Shown: positions 21,929 through 31,455 of the stretch, piece after piece | Layout: every line of letters starts with the position of its first letter | Position numbering within the stretch: the stretch's first letter is position 1 | Source of the DNA: Mytilus galloprovincialis | Lineage: Eukaryota; Mollusca; Bivalvia; Mytilida; Mytilidae | Reading direction: 5' to 3' | DNA: 64,000 nt | NCBI RefSeq assembly: GCF_965363235.1 | Contig: NC_134838.1 | Span: 3,229,001 to 3,293,000, forward strand | Made by a program: the position numbers and the translations under genes | The notes under the pieces: generated by a model | What the model saw: the letters and a program-made list of their open reading frames with translations, nothing else | Database searches by the model: none | What the model was told of the DNA's origin: nothing

Positions 21929-22756
21929 ATGAATAAATATGTTATAGGCCTACAGAAATATGTAAAAGTGTATATGAGTTTACCATTTGAAAAAATACAT
22001 AATAAATTTTGTAAATATCTACTTGGAGTACATAAAAAGGCATCAAATTTAGCCTCCAGGTGTGAATTAGGAAGATTACCAATTATTAATTTTATTACTA
22101 AATTGGCTTTTAAATATTTCATAAGACTGCAACAACTTCCATCTGATAGATTTCTTGCTGAAGTGTATAAAGTAGATAGAGGACTTTTCAAAGAGGGGTC
22201 AAAATCATGGTATTCATTTATTGATTATAGTTGCAAAAAATTTAAATTGGATGTAAAGAATTTGGAAAATGAAAATCTAGAATTGAAAATACACGATCAA
22301 ACCATCCAACTAATTAAAGAACAGCTTCAAAATTATTCTAATTACAATTCTGACTCAAAGCTTAAATATTTTTCATTTTGTTACACAAATTTTTCTCTTC
22401 AAAAATATCTTCACTTTAATATTCCAAAAGCACTATGTAAAAATTTGACTAAGTTAAGAATTAGTGCACATTCTCTTTTAATAGAAAAAGGTCGTTATCA
22501 TAGACCAAAAATTCCGCATAACTCAAGACTTTGTCAGACTTGTGATTTATTAGATGATGAAAAACACTTCATTTTATACTGTAAAAAGTTTTCAATTTTA
22601 AGACAAGATCTCTTCAAAAAATTAAATATCGACCCCTCGGATTTAAATAAAAGGGAAAAGGAATCTACTATTCTACATAACATTATGTATCCTTTAAATA
22701 AAATTGATACAAAAGCTATCTGTACTTTTATTGAAAAAGCTTTTGAACTATATTAA
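21929..22756 (+). CDS. LINE reverse-transcriptase ORF2, C-terminal tail (275 codons)
   Basis: Residues about 20-60 hold KIHNKFCKYLLGVHKKASN and CELGRLPI, the conserved stretch that follows the reverse transcriptase domain in many invertebrate LINEs. Residues about 180-215 hold LRISAHSLLIEKGRY and a zinc-knuckle-like Cys/His cluster (CQTC...HFILYC), the usual C-terminal zf-RVT region. No endonuclease or polymerase motifs are present, so this is a 5'-truncated copy. The frame is open to its natural stop at 22754-22756. The first 10 or so codons come from flanking repeat A-like sequence and an in-frame stop lies just upstream, so the ATG is accidental. Not expected to make active enzyme. Confidence 0.85.
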   Translation: MNKYVIGLQKYVKVYMSLPFEKIHNKFCKYLLGVHKKASNLASRCELGRLPIINFITKLAFKYFIRLQQLPSDRFLAEVYKVDRGLFKEGSKSWYSFIDYSCKKFKLDVKNLENENLELKIHDQTIQLIKEQLQNYSNYNSDSKLKYFSFCYTNFSLQKYLHFNIPKALCKNLTKLRISAHSLLIEKGRYHRPKIPHNSRLCQTCDLLDDEKHFILYCKKFSILRQDLFKKLNIDPSDLNKREKESTILHNIMYPLNKIDTKAICTFIEKAFELY

Positions 22757-22916
22757 TGTTTTACAACTTATATTAGCTCTGTCCAGATATTATTTCTAAT
22801 GTATATGCATTTATTTTGTATTAATTGTTTTAATATCTGTTCATTGTGTGGAAGACATCAATTGTGCACTGTACATATATATTGATTATCCAATAAACAT
22901 ATTTGATTTGAGTTTA
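21960..22916 (+). mobile_element. 5'-truncated LINE copy with 3' UTR
   Basis: It holds the ORF2 tail plus about 160 bp of AT-rich 3' UTR with AATAAA near 22892 and a short TTTGATTTGAG tail. The 5' truncation point, about 21960, is inferred from where LINE-like protein similarity begins. Clade not resolvable from the tail. Confidence 0.7.
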
Positions 22917-22949
22917 TTTACAACCACTGTGTCGATGCCACTGCTGCTG

Positions 22950-23165
22950 AAACGAATTATCATCGATATGGTCATAATCATAAATTAACTGTTTACAAAC
23001 CTTGGATGTATTTGGCAAAACTTTTAGGACTTTTTGGTCCTCAATGTTCGGCCTTTTTAATTTTTTTGATTCGAACATAACTAATGAGTCTTTTTAAAAT
23101 AGACGAAACGCGGAGTCTGGGGCAAATACCTAAATGTCAATGGTATCTATGATGAGTATTTCCAC
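22950..23165 (+). repeat. Common bivalve dispersed repeat (GACGAAACGCG family)
   Basis: TTTTAGGACTTTTTGGTCCT, GATTCGAACATAACTAATGA, TAGACGAAACGCGGAGTCTG and TGGTATCTATGATGAG are blocks of a repeat I know from bivalve DNA. It may be the 3' end of an old transposon gene. No intact frame. The next 260 bases show nothing recognisable. Confidence 0.5.
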
Positions 23166-23622
23166 AACGTAACGTTATAAATGTTCCCGTACTTTTGCAT
23201 TCCCATTGTTGACGTCAGCTTCCGCCCAAACGTTGTTTACGTTAGTTTCAAGACGTTGAGATGTGTTTTGAAGATTTGTATACAAAACTAAGAAGATACC
23301 AGGGAGATCTAGCAACATGAAGCAACTTATAACTTCATGAAAGGTAAAAAGCACGGCACCACACTTTTGCATGATTTAAAATATTTCCACATCAAGTATT
23401 TAATGACCTACAATAAAATGGTTCATTCAACCTATGCCAACATTTTGATATTTAGGTATGAAATTGTGTGAAAAAATGTTGGCATAGGTTGAATAATTTG
23501 TTATAGATTAAGTTTTATAAAAACACAGGGGCTAATCAATCTACAACCAGTTTAAACCTAGCATTGAAGTATACTCAAGATACAGTTTCTTTTACAAGTA
23601 TTCCAAGGGTTCTGTGTTGTTT

Positions 23623-24003
23623 TTACGGGTCTCTAAATTCATATGGGCCCCTTTTTGCTCTAATACGTGTTTGCACTTTGTCCCTTTTTCTTATTGTGAA
23701 TGCGTTATGAGATAACAAGAATCTTTCCTCCTTCATAGAAACTGGCAGGTCATCTAGTAGACGAATCTTTGTTCCCTTCAAGTTATAGACTTTGAAAATT
23801 ACAAGTTGTTTATCCCCAAAATGTACAAAACGAACAAGAATAGGCTTTGGGCCCTTCCCATGTGTTGGAAATCTATGCGCGTTAGCAAGCGGCATGGAAT
23901 TGACTTTTGGAGCATCTCTAAGCAACTTTTCAGAGAATAGCTTTCTTGTTGTTGTCCAGACATTTTTCTCTGGATTGCTGTCATCTATACCATAACTATC
24001 CAC
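23623..24003 (-). pseudogene. LINE ORF1p-like (Transposase_22-type) fragment
   Basis: The open 126-residue stretch contains AHRFPTHGKGPKPILVRFVH, FGDKQLVIFKVYNLKG and DLPVSMKEER. The order His-Arg...KPRPI-like...F...K...L-KG...DLP...R matches the RRM/C-terminal RNA-binding region of L1-like ORF1 proteins in invertebrates. The first codon is GTG and no promoter-proximal coding region is visible, so this is a fragment of ORF1, not a full gene. No ORF2 adjoins it. It lies in opposite orientation to the LINE at 21960. Confidence 0.6.
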
Positions 24004-24661
24004 ATAAATACTGACTCATATCTATTTTAAATGTTCACAAAACTATCTCAGGATTAAGACATGAATAAAAACAAACACAGAGTACTTGAAATATCTAGAC
24101 TAAAACAAAAAAATTGTGCACTGTCCCACTGGAAAGTTACTGCCTATAAATGAACCCAAAAAATCAATTTAATTTTTTTCATATTTTATTTGAAATCTTG
24201 CATTGCAAAATTAATTTGAAAAAAAAAAGTTTCTGTTGAAGTATGTCATTTGTATGTAATATTTGTATATTTTGTTGCTTCTTGAAGTATGCTTCATATT
24301 AAATTCAACAACATAATGAACAAAAAATTTTGAAAAATGCACAAATGAAATAGCTGTTTTGTCTTTTTTTCTCAAGTATTGTTACAATTATGTTTTTAAT
24401 TTTAGAAATTTAGTCTATTTTTTTTTAATAATTTAAGGTTTATTTCAACTTAATTTTGCTAGTATCCATGGTTCTTTTTTTTTTTTTTTTTTTTTTTTGT
24501 CTTTTTAGAATATTCTAATAATTTTAACAACAACTCAATTTTGCAATAACTTCATTTTTGTTTCTGAATTTTTAAAGATAATATTAATGCTTAAATATAC
24601 TGACTGTATTTTACCTTTTATTAATTAGTAATTGTTATAACAACACCTATTGTATTTTGTT
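24004..24661. other. AT-rich spacer with a T24 tract
   Basis: Low-complexity AT sequence inside the TIR unit. T24 lies at 24475-24498. Nothing coding. Confidence 0.5.
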
Positions 24662-25893
24662 CGTAGGCATAGGTTGAATATATTTTTATCAAATGTTGGC
24701 ATAGGTTGAAGACACCAATAAAATTGAGAAGGGAAATGGGGAATGGGTCAAAGCGACAACAACCCGACCATAGAGCAGACAACAGCCGAAGGCCACTAAT
24801 GGGTCTTCAATGTAGCGAGAAACTCCCGCACCTACGTAGGTGTCCTTCAGCTGGCCCTTTAAACAATATGTATACTAGAACAGTGATAATGGACGTCATA
24901 CTAAACTCCGAATTATAAACAAGAAACTAAAATTAAAAATCATACAAGACTAACAAAGGCCAGAGGCTCCTGACTTGGGACAGGCGCACAATTGCAGCGG
25001 GGTTAAACATGTTTATGAGATCTCAACCCTCCCCCTATACCTCTAGCCAATGTAGAAAAGTAAATGCATAACAATACGCACATTAAAATTCAGTTCAAGA
25101 GAAGTCCGAGTCCGATGTCAGAAGATGTAATAAAAGAAAATAAATAAAATGACAATAATACATAAATAACAACAGACTACTAGCAGTTAACTGACATGCC
25201 AGCTCCAGACTTCAATAAAACTGATTGAAAGATTATGTCTTCATCATATGAATATCAGGCACAATCCCTCCCGTTAGGGGTTTAGTATCATACTATCATA
25301 AAATATATGAGAAGAACATAACTCGTGTCATGCCAACAACTGTTTTTTTTTTTTTAAATAAATGTGTTTAGTTCCGATGCAAAGTCCCTGTAAGTGAATC
25401 AATATTAACCCCTTGAGTGCCAGGAATGTTTGCGATTACTCCCTTTGAGTGCCAAGAATCGGCCCAACAAAAAGTTGTTTTTTCGTGAGAACGTCATAGA
25501 CGTAATTTTTATTCAACGTCATAAACGTCAATGGAATTAATTTGTTCTGTGGCGGGTATTTTTCAGACGAAAAGACAGATAGAAAGAGGTCACTTATTGA
25601 CGGTTTTTAAAACATGCAAACAGATATATGACAGTTCTAAAACTATGCATATGTTTGTTTTTATACTTTCTTCGTTTTAGATTGTGTACTTCTTCATCTT
25701 TCTGAGTTTGTAAGGGACGAACCATTTAACTTATAAAAAAGTTTTTTTCCCCGTCTCTCAAAATTATTTATGTTTGAAAGACGAAGCAACAAATTATATT
25801 TTATCGCAAAAATTTCTCTCTCAAAATATTTTTTTCTTCCCTTGTTTTTCTACGAAAATTCCATGCAAGTTACTTTTTTGCAAGTTAAATTGT

Positions 25894-25911
25894 CCCCCCC
25901 CCCCCCCCCCC
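25894..25911 (+). repeat. C18 homopolymer
   Basis: Eighteen consecutive C inside the piggyBac element (G18 on the minus strand). Confidence 0.9.
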
Positions 25912-26503
25912 AAAGGGATCGGCCTTTTAACTAAAACAAAATCTCTGATCAATTGATGTTTTGTTTTTTTACGTGGTGAAACATACCCTTCATTGTTTGG
26001 CATTATAGTTTATGTTAAATATTCCCTTTCAGATTGTTTTCTTTCCTTGAATGACAGATATATTTTTTTCAAGTGTAGAATCAAATAATTTATTTCCGAA
26101 AAAAAACAACATGCACTCCTTCCTCCGAGTTTAAAATGGTCGTTCCATAAGTAAAGGAAAGACAAAACCTTGTCGTTTGAAAATAAAATACAACTGTTAA
26201 TGCATTCTTATTTTTTTCAAGAATAATTTTTATCATAATTCACAAAACAATTTTAAGAGTCATAATTCCATTATTAACATTCGTGTCTACGAACACACAA
26301 CTTGTGCAGTCCCTTTGCGCAACGTGAACACTCGGTCCTTGCTCTTCTTCGTCTGCCGTTTTTCCTGTCGGAACACACAGTACAGTCTTTTTCTTTCCTT
26401 TCCGTTACCTTTCGTATTTTTTGTCTTTGTCCAGGATTCTGCTGTCTATTTTATAAATGTTACTCAGTGAGCCCTTCGATGACTTGTTTCACGAATTCAA
26501 ATC

Positions 26504-27281
26504 TTAAGGATGTTCGCTACTCTGTCTAAAAATAACAATAAATTGAAAGTATATGAATAAAGAAACTGAAAAAGCAGAAAAAAATGGAGGGTTCGTGTGC
26601 TTGTTTTCAAGATATAAGCCGTTGAAAATTTGGCGGGAAATAATTCTCTCTAGATTTTTCTCTCACTTAAGGATGTACTTAGGTGAGGTTAGGTGAAAAT
26701 TAATAAATTAAGAAGTTAAAATGGATACTATAAGCTGGTAGAGCATCAAATAAGGATAACAATAAGCTAAAAATATTGACAGGTCATGGACCTTATTTTC
26801 GAGATATTTGAGATTTAAAATGTGGCGGGAAAAGGCTAACTCGGACTTTTACCTTATTTTTGCATTGGTATTATTAGGTCTCAAAACAAAAGAAAGAAAA
26901 TTAAGAATCTTCTAAAATTTTGGTAAATGACCTTTCATGAGCTATTAAGTCTAATATGAAAAAATAAATGGGTGTTATGGGGCAAAATATTTTACATTGT
27001 ATTGTATGGAAAAACACCAAGGAGTCCGAAGATTTGACACAAATTCCAAAACCTCACCTAAGTACATCCTTAACATTGGCACCTTTTTTGTTTAAAAAAC
27101 TACAAAAAAATAACAAGGATTTCATAAGATTTTGAATATGGCTTTTTAAATAATATGTAATAAAAATATGAAAAGAAAAGTAGGGTTAGTGGGAAATTTT
27201 CTAATGTTAATACATTGATAAAATCAGAGGATTCCGAAAATCTGGCAACAATTCAAAAAGTAGAGGAGCAAACATCCTTAA
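26504..27281. mobile_element. TTAA-flanked MITE (family M3) in the piggyBac gene
   Basis: The left end TTAAGGATGTTCGCTACTC and right end GAGGAGCAAACATCCTTAA are inverted. TTAA at each border fits a piggyBac- or Kolobok-mobilised MITE. The transposase reading frame continues on the far side. It contains a second MITE. Confidence 0.8.
26667..27073. mobile_element. TTAA-flanked MITE (family M4) nested in M3
   Basis: The left end TTAAGGATGTACTTAGGTGA and right end TCACCTAAGTACATCCTTAA are perfectly inverted over 20 bases and continue as GGTT/AACC. 407 bp, no coding capacity. The first ten bases are the same as in M3. Confidence 0.85.
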
Positions 27282-27959
27282 TAATATTGGGTTATGGGAT
27301 GCGTGCTGATAATACAGGATGTAAGAGTTAAGCAGTATTCTGTGAAACATGTGCAATATAATTTTTTTCCAGACTTTGGTTTGTTTTCTGCGATCGTTAT
27401 AAAATGCCATCATTTGATCCAAAAGGTCTACACCGCCCATGAAGTTGTTATACGCGTTAACGATAAGTGGTTTTGCATTCATTGCCCGGGCAGCGCTTTA
27501 ATACGTAGACACTAGTTCTACCTGCTTACGTCGATTCTGGTCTCAGAAAGAGCACAACAGTATGTTTCCCTGTCTAGCATAAGTTGTCTGTCCGGGATCG
27601 GGATTAATGTTTTTAATCATGTTAGGCATAGGTCGATTTTTTCGTAAAGTGCCTGTAAGGTGGGTTCTCTGAACAAGGAGTGTTCTTGCAATTTCTTGCC
27701 GGGATCTTTTTACAGTCTACAATATTTAAGAATCTCAAAACATTTTGAAACTGATTGCGGGCAAAAATCATTCTAAACCATGGCGTAGATTGAGACATGT
27801 TTTTTCGATTCCAATAATCTTTTATGGAACTTTTCCTATTTTCTTTTTTGAACGAAGGTAACTCATTTAACATACAATTGTTAATCTCACACAAGGCCTT
27901 CACACATTTAAATGAATAATTCATATAACAATCAATGCATATAGAAAACAATAATCAAT

Positions 27960-28450
27960 AGATATGTACACAATTACAAATATATATTTACACAAGCATG
28001 AAAACAGACTGTAGAACTAGCATGGCAAGAATTTCCTAAAAAAAGTTTGTCTACTCATTTTGTTTTATGATAAAGAGCATAAAGAGCACATTTCATCTTA
28101 AAGCTTTCTTTATATGTCTTAAATCCTTTATATCATTTGGCAAATTATTCCAAATGATTAGACCAGAATATTGAAAAGTCTTTTTGAAGTATTCAGACTT
28201 TGGCCTTGGTATATGAAGATGTCCAGATGTTGTTGACCTAAGAGAATAACTATATAGTTCACTGCATGCAGTAAATTTACTTGTAAGATAATCTGGCGCT
28301 AGTCCATTCATACATTTAAACATTAAAATGGCTTGAAAATATTGTATCCGAGTAAAAATGGTCATCCAATTAAGTTCTTTAAACATTGTCAACAGTCTTT
28401 CCCGTTTGCCAAGTTTTATGTCCTTCAAAAAGAATCTTTAATAAAAGAAT
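27960..28450 (-). mobile_element. LINE 3' fragment inserted in the piggyBac element
   Basis: The minus-strand frame 28428-28093 encodes IQYFQAILMFKCMNGLAPDY, then SLRSTTSGHLHIPRPKSEYF and LIIWNNLPNDIK. That is the C-terminal tail typical of Jockey/CR1-group and related LINE ORF2 proteins (R-hydrophobic-FKCLNGLAP-YL...SLRS...L-IPR...W-NLP). It is followed by AT-rich 3' UTR-like sequence down to about 27960, where the piggyBac frame begins. Strong 5' truncation; not functional. Confidence 0.8.
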
Positions 28451-29399
28451 AATTTTAGCTGACACAAATTATTCTATGTTGTCATATTAATGAAAACCCA
28501 TCCAAAAACATATTTTATTCAATTGATCGGAATATTACCACTCGTTCTTCCCGTGAAAAAAAACTTTTGTTTTCGTTGACTCAGTCCTTGTGTTTGTGTT
28601 TGTGGTTTTTTTTTTTTTTTTTTTATTATTATTATTTTCAATAATTAAAAATAATCGATCATTTTTTCCTGCAAAAAACTTTCCCTTTGGTTCCGAAACT
28701 AGAAATCGGTGAAAGCTGAATAATAAGAATAAAAATCTCTGAATAAAAATCAGGTCCAATGAAAAGAATAGATGAAAGTACAGAATAGGATGTGAATCTC
28801 TCGCTGGCATCCTGATTGGTCCAGATGCGTCTCCGTGAAATGGCATGTTCTGCTCTGCCTCTGTTGGAAACACTCGGAACCAAATTGGCTGATGTCCCGG
28901 TGCGGCCATTTTTGAGAGCGTCGCTTGCCGTAGGTTTGGCTGTGACGTCACATACTTTGTGACGTTAAACAAAATTCAAAAATTTCGCTGGGCCGATCTT
29001 TGGCACTCAAAGCGGAAGCATAACAAGATCGGCCAAATCGGCCCTATGGCACATAGGAGGTTAAAGCCAAAATATGCAATCTTTAATGACCTTACAACAG
29101 TATCGTAACTATATCCCTTCTTAATAAGTCTGTTTAAAGGTTTTGAAAGCTTTTGAGGTGAATACTGACATTTTTGTGCTTTTTAAAGAATATTACCATA
29201 AAGATTAATGGATGTGAAATACCTGAAAGTATAAGATGTCTGCATGTTGAGTTATATTTACGAATTATTACCTTATACCGATGATAAAATTTAGTAAATG
29301 TTTTGACTAGTTTGTGATATCGAAAACCCTGGTGTAACAATGTTTAGTAATACATAAATTTCTCTTTGTAACAAATTCAGTTACATTCACTTTTAAACG

Positions 29400-30175
29400 C
29401 CCATTTGTGAGACTTATTATGGTATACCGTTGTCCGTCTGTCCTTCCTTCTGTCCGTCCGTCCATCTGTCCCATGGTCCGTCGTCAACAATTATGGCGGA
29501 CAATATCTCAAAAAACGATTGAACCAACTTGCATTAAACTTTGGTGAAGCGTTATATCTTTTGACGTTAGCTCCCTTTCGGTTTTTTATATATATTTTAG
29601 ATTTTAAGAAAAAAAATCAAAAGGGGGATTTTCCAGTTTTCGGACAAAAACTCAAACACACTATTATAAACCCATTTGCAGTGGCGGATCCAGAAATTTT
29701 CATAAGTGGGGGCCCACTGACTGACCTAAGAGGGGGCCCGCTCCAGTCACGCTTCAGTGATTCCCTATATAAGCAACCAATTTTTTTCCCAAAAAGGGGG
29801 GCCCGGGCCCCCTGCCCCCCCCTAAATCCGCCTATGATTTGCAAGAAACTTTGGTGAATAGTTTATATTTATTGATATGAGCTCCCTTTTGATTTTTCAT
29901 AAATTTTAGATTTTTCGTTTCTGATTTTTTGGGGTTTTATTCATTAACAATAGGGTGATTTTCCAGTTTTCGGACAATATCTCAACAATGTTTTTAGCAA
30001 ATTTCATGAAACTTTGGTAAATTGTTTATATCTAGACAAAGATCCCTTTCGATCTTTATAAGTTTTAGATTTTACGTTTCGGAGTTATGGGGTTTTATTC
30101 ATTAAAAAGTTGTGATTTTCCAATTATCGGACAATGCTTTGAGCAGTTATCATGAAACTTTGATGACTGGTTTAT
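29400..30175 (+). repeat. Dispersed repeat family F with internal degenerate repeats
   Basis: It starts with a GTCCGTC-rich stretch (29440-29475). Three or four degenerate blocks follow with CGGACAATATCTCAA, CATGAAACTTTGGTGAA-like sequence, GTTTATAT, GAGCTCCCTTT and GGGGTTTTATTCATT, spaced about 130-160 bp once the MITE at 29679 is removed. Class unknown, non-coding. Confidence 0.6.
29679..29836. mobile_element. GC-rich short TIR element, 158 bp
   Basis: The ends CAGTGGCGGATCCAG and AAATCCGCCTATG are inverted and ATTTG flanks both sides (29674-29678 and 29837-29841). The interior has GGGGGCCC and GGGCCCGGGCCCCC palindromes. It splits a family F block. The CA-N-GGCGGAT ends suggest a hAT-like family. 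Confidence 0.75.
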
Positions 30176-30298
30176 ATATAGAGATTAATACATGGACTTT
30201 TCCATATCGGCCCGGATATCATCCCGAGACCCCCATATCAGCCCGAGACGAAGTCGAGGTGCTGATATGGGTCGAGGCCATGTATTAATCGCTCTATC
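30176..30298. mobile_element. Palindromic MITE, about 120 bp
   Basis: ATAGAGATTAATACATGG on the left is inverted as CCATGTATTAATCGCTCTAT on the right. Between them CCATATCGGCCCGGATATCA, GATATGGGTCGAGG and GACGAAGTCGAGG extend the fold. Confidence 0.75.
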
Positions 30299-30355
30299 AT
30301 ATACTTCCGACAATTGTTTTATGTCAGTCAAATTAACAAAATGAAATAACTTAAC

Positions 30356-30655
30356 AAATGTTTGCACCTGTCCTTAGTCGGGAATCTGATGTACAGTAGT
30401 TGTCGTTTGTTTATGTAATTTATACGTGTTTCTCGTTTCTCGTTTTTTTTAAATTTTATATAGACTGTTAATTTTCCCATTTGAATGGTTTTACACTAGT
30501 AATTTTGGGGCCCTTTATAGCTTGTTGTTCGGTGTGAGCCAAGGCTCCGTGTTGAAGACCGTACCTTGACCAATAATGGTTTACTTTTTTTAAATTGTTA
30601 TTTGGATGGAGAGTTGTCTCATTGGCACTCACACCACATCTTCCTATATCTATTA
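30356..30655 (+). repeat. Dispersed repeat family A, copy 3
   Basis: Close to copy 2 at 15395-15757 across its whole length, ending CACACCACATCTTCC and TATCTATTA. Confidence 0.8.
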
Positions 30656-30857
30656 GACAGTCAAAATATTTACAAAGAAGTCAAATTATGCATCCAACAT
30701 AATATACACTATAGTTGTCCAAAAAGTCTCAAAAGAGAGACATTGAAAAATTGTTTGTCTGAAAGATTTAAGAAATAATCCTTCAAGCTTTCCTTATGTT
30801 TTGCATGTCATATGACTCTTAAACAAAAATGTGTCAGTTGAACTATTTTTTACAATA

Positions 30858-31020
30858 AGAAGATATGTACGCATGATTGCTAATGAGGCAACTCACACCA
30901 TAGACCAACGGACTAGAAGTGAGCCATCAATGATCACTGAACTTCAACAATGAGCAAATCCAATTAAGCGTAGTAAGCTATAAAAGGCCTAAAATGTAAA
31001 ATAATTCAAATGAGAAAAAT
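30858..31020 (-). repeat. Dispersed repeat family A, copy 5
   Basis: GCATGATTGCTAATGAGGCA, ACTTCAACAATGAGCAAA and AGCTATAAAAGGCC mark a minus-orientation copy, tail to tail with copy 3. The 200 bases between hold nothing recognised. Confidence 0.65.
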
Positions 31021-31112
31021 GATGCCATGATTTATGGTAATAATAATTGTGATTTAATGGTCACGATCAAGTTTATGCTGAAACGGCTTTAAAATTAAGT
31101 TTTAATATAAGT

Positions 31113-31455
31113 TATATGGTTCGCTACTGACCCCATACGGATCCATAGAGCGTTAGTAAAATTCATAGGGGGGTGAGGCCCGGGAGGCCGAATCCCTTAT
31201 GGATTTTATTCACCCTCTGTGGTCCGTAGGGGGTCAGTAGTTAACCGTATAACGAATTTATCGCACGCTGGACATTTTCTGCTGTGTTATGTTGAAAAGT
31301 AAACAATGAAACACAACACCATCAATAGATGACGTCACCATTAACGCGTCATGAACCCCCTATGAAATCTACAAACCCCATACGGTCTCATAGGAGGTCA
31401 CCACATGACGGCGTTAAACCAATCACAACGTGATATTTTACCCGCGGTGCGATAA
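31113..31455. mobile_element. Palindromic GC-rich element
   Basis: GGTTCGCTACTGACCCCATA near 31120 is inverted as GGGGGTCAGTAGTTAACC near 31225. GAATTTATCGCACGC and GCGGTGCGATAACTTC form an outer or second inverted pair up to about 31455. Borders uncertain; non-coding. Confidence 0.55.

Larger units (their letters stand above)
23425..24709. mobile_element. TIR unit around an ORF1-like fragment, 1.28 kb
   Basis: TTCAACCTATGCCAACATTT near 23427 and its exact complement ending at 24709 form 20-bp terminal inverted repeats. An extra inverted copy sits at 23473-23494, giving a 22-bp perfect hairpin with the left end, and a partial copy, GGCATAGGTTGAA, lies near 24666. No clear target duplication. 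Family unknown. Confidence 0.6.
26274..27951 (-). pseudogene. piggyBac transposase remnant (DDE_Tnp_1_7)
   Basis: In gene order: 27951-27622 holds SIKDYWNRKNMSQSTPWFRM and FARNQFQNVLRFLNIVD, the start of the piggyBac transposase domain. 27600-27483 holds DPGQTTYARQGNILLCSF in a broken frame. 27482-27282 holds YNNFMGGVDLLDQMMAFYND with the last catalytic Asp (GGVD), then WKKIILHMFHRILLNSYILY. 26503-26274, beyond the MITE insertion, holds CTVCSDRKNGRRRRARTECS and RCAKGLHKLC, the C-terminal cysteine-rich zinc-binding domain, ending at a TAA. Most of the catalytic core, with the first two Asp residues, is missing between the first two pieces. Not functional. Confidence 0.85.
25405..29064 (-). mobile_element. 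piggyBac transposon, decayed, with nested insertions
   Basis: TTAA lies at both borders (25405-25408 and 29061-29064). The ends CCCCTTGAGTGCCA and TGGCACATAGGAGG are imperfect TIRs, and GAGTGCCAAGAATCGGCC near the left pairs with GGCCGATCTTTGGCACTC near the right. It holds a degraded transposase on the minus strand, a LINE tail (27960-28450) and two nested MITEs (26504-27281). The 3660-bp span is long for a piggyBac, mostly because of the insertions. Confidence 0.85.
24712..29370 (+). mobile_element. Dispersed repeat family B, copy 1, split by piggyBac
   Basis: The left part 24712-25408 has GGGAAATGGGGAATGGGTCA, CAACAACCCGACC, GGGTTAAACATG, CAACCCTCCCCC and CCCTCCCGTTAGGGGTTTAG. It breaks at AATATTAA, and 29061 resumes TTAAAGCCAAAATATGCAAT, CAGTATCGTAACTATATCCC and GATATCGAAAACCCTGG. 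I recall mussel copies reading straight through AATATTAAAGCC; that is memory, not a search. Class unknown, perhaps the 3' part of a retroelement. Confidence 0.6.

Noticed and set aside
26302-26529. 75-codon plus-strand frame
   Set aside because: Antisense shadow of the piggyBac C-terminal cysteine-rich domain.
28535-28972. 145-codon frame upstream of the piggyBac transposase remnant
   Set aside because: Low-complexity Lys/Asn/Thr tail from a T tract and no match to the piggyBac N-terminus that I can recognise.
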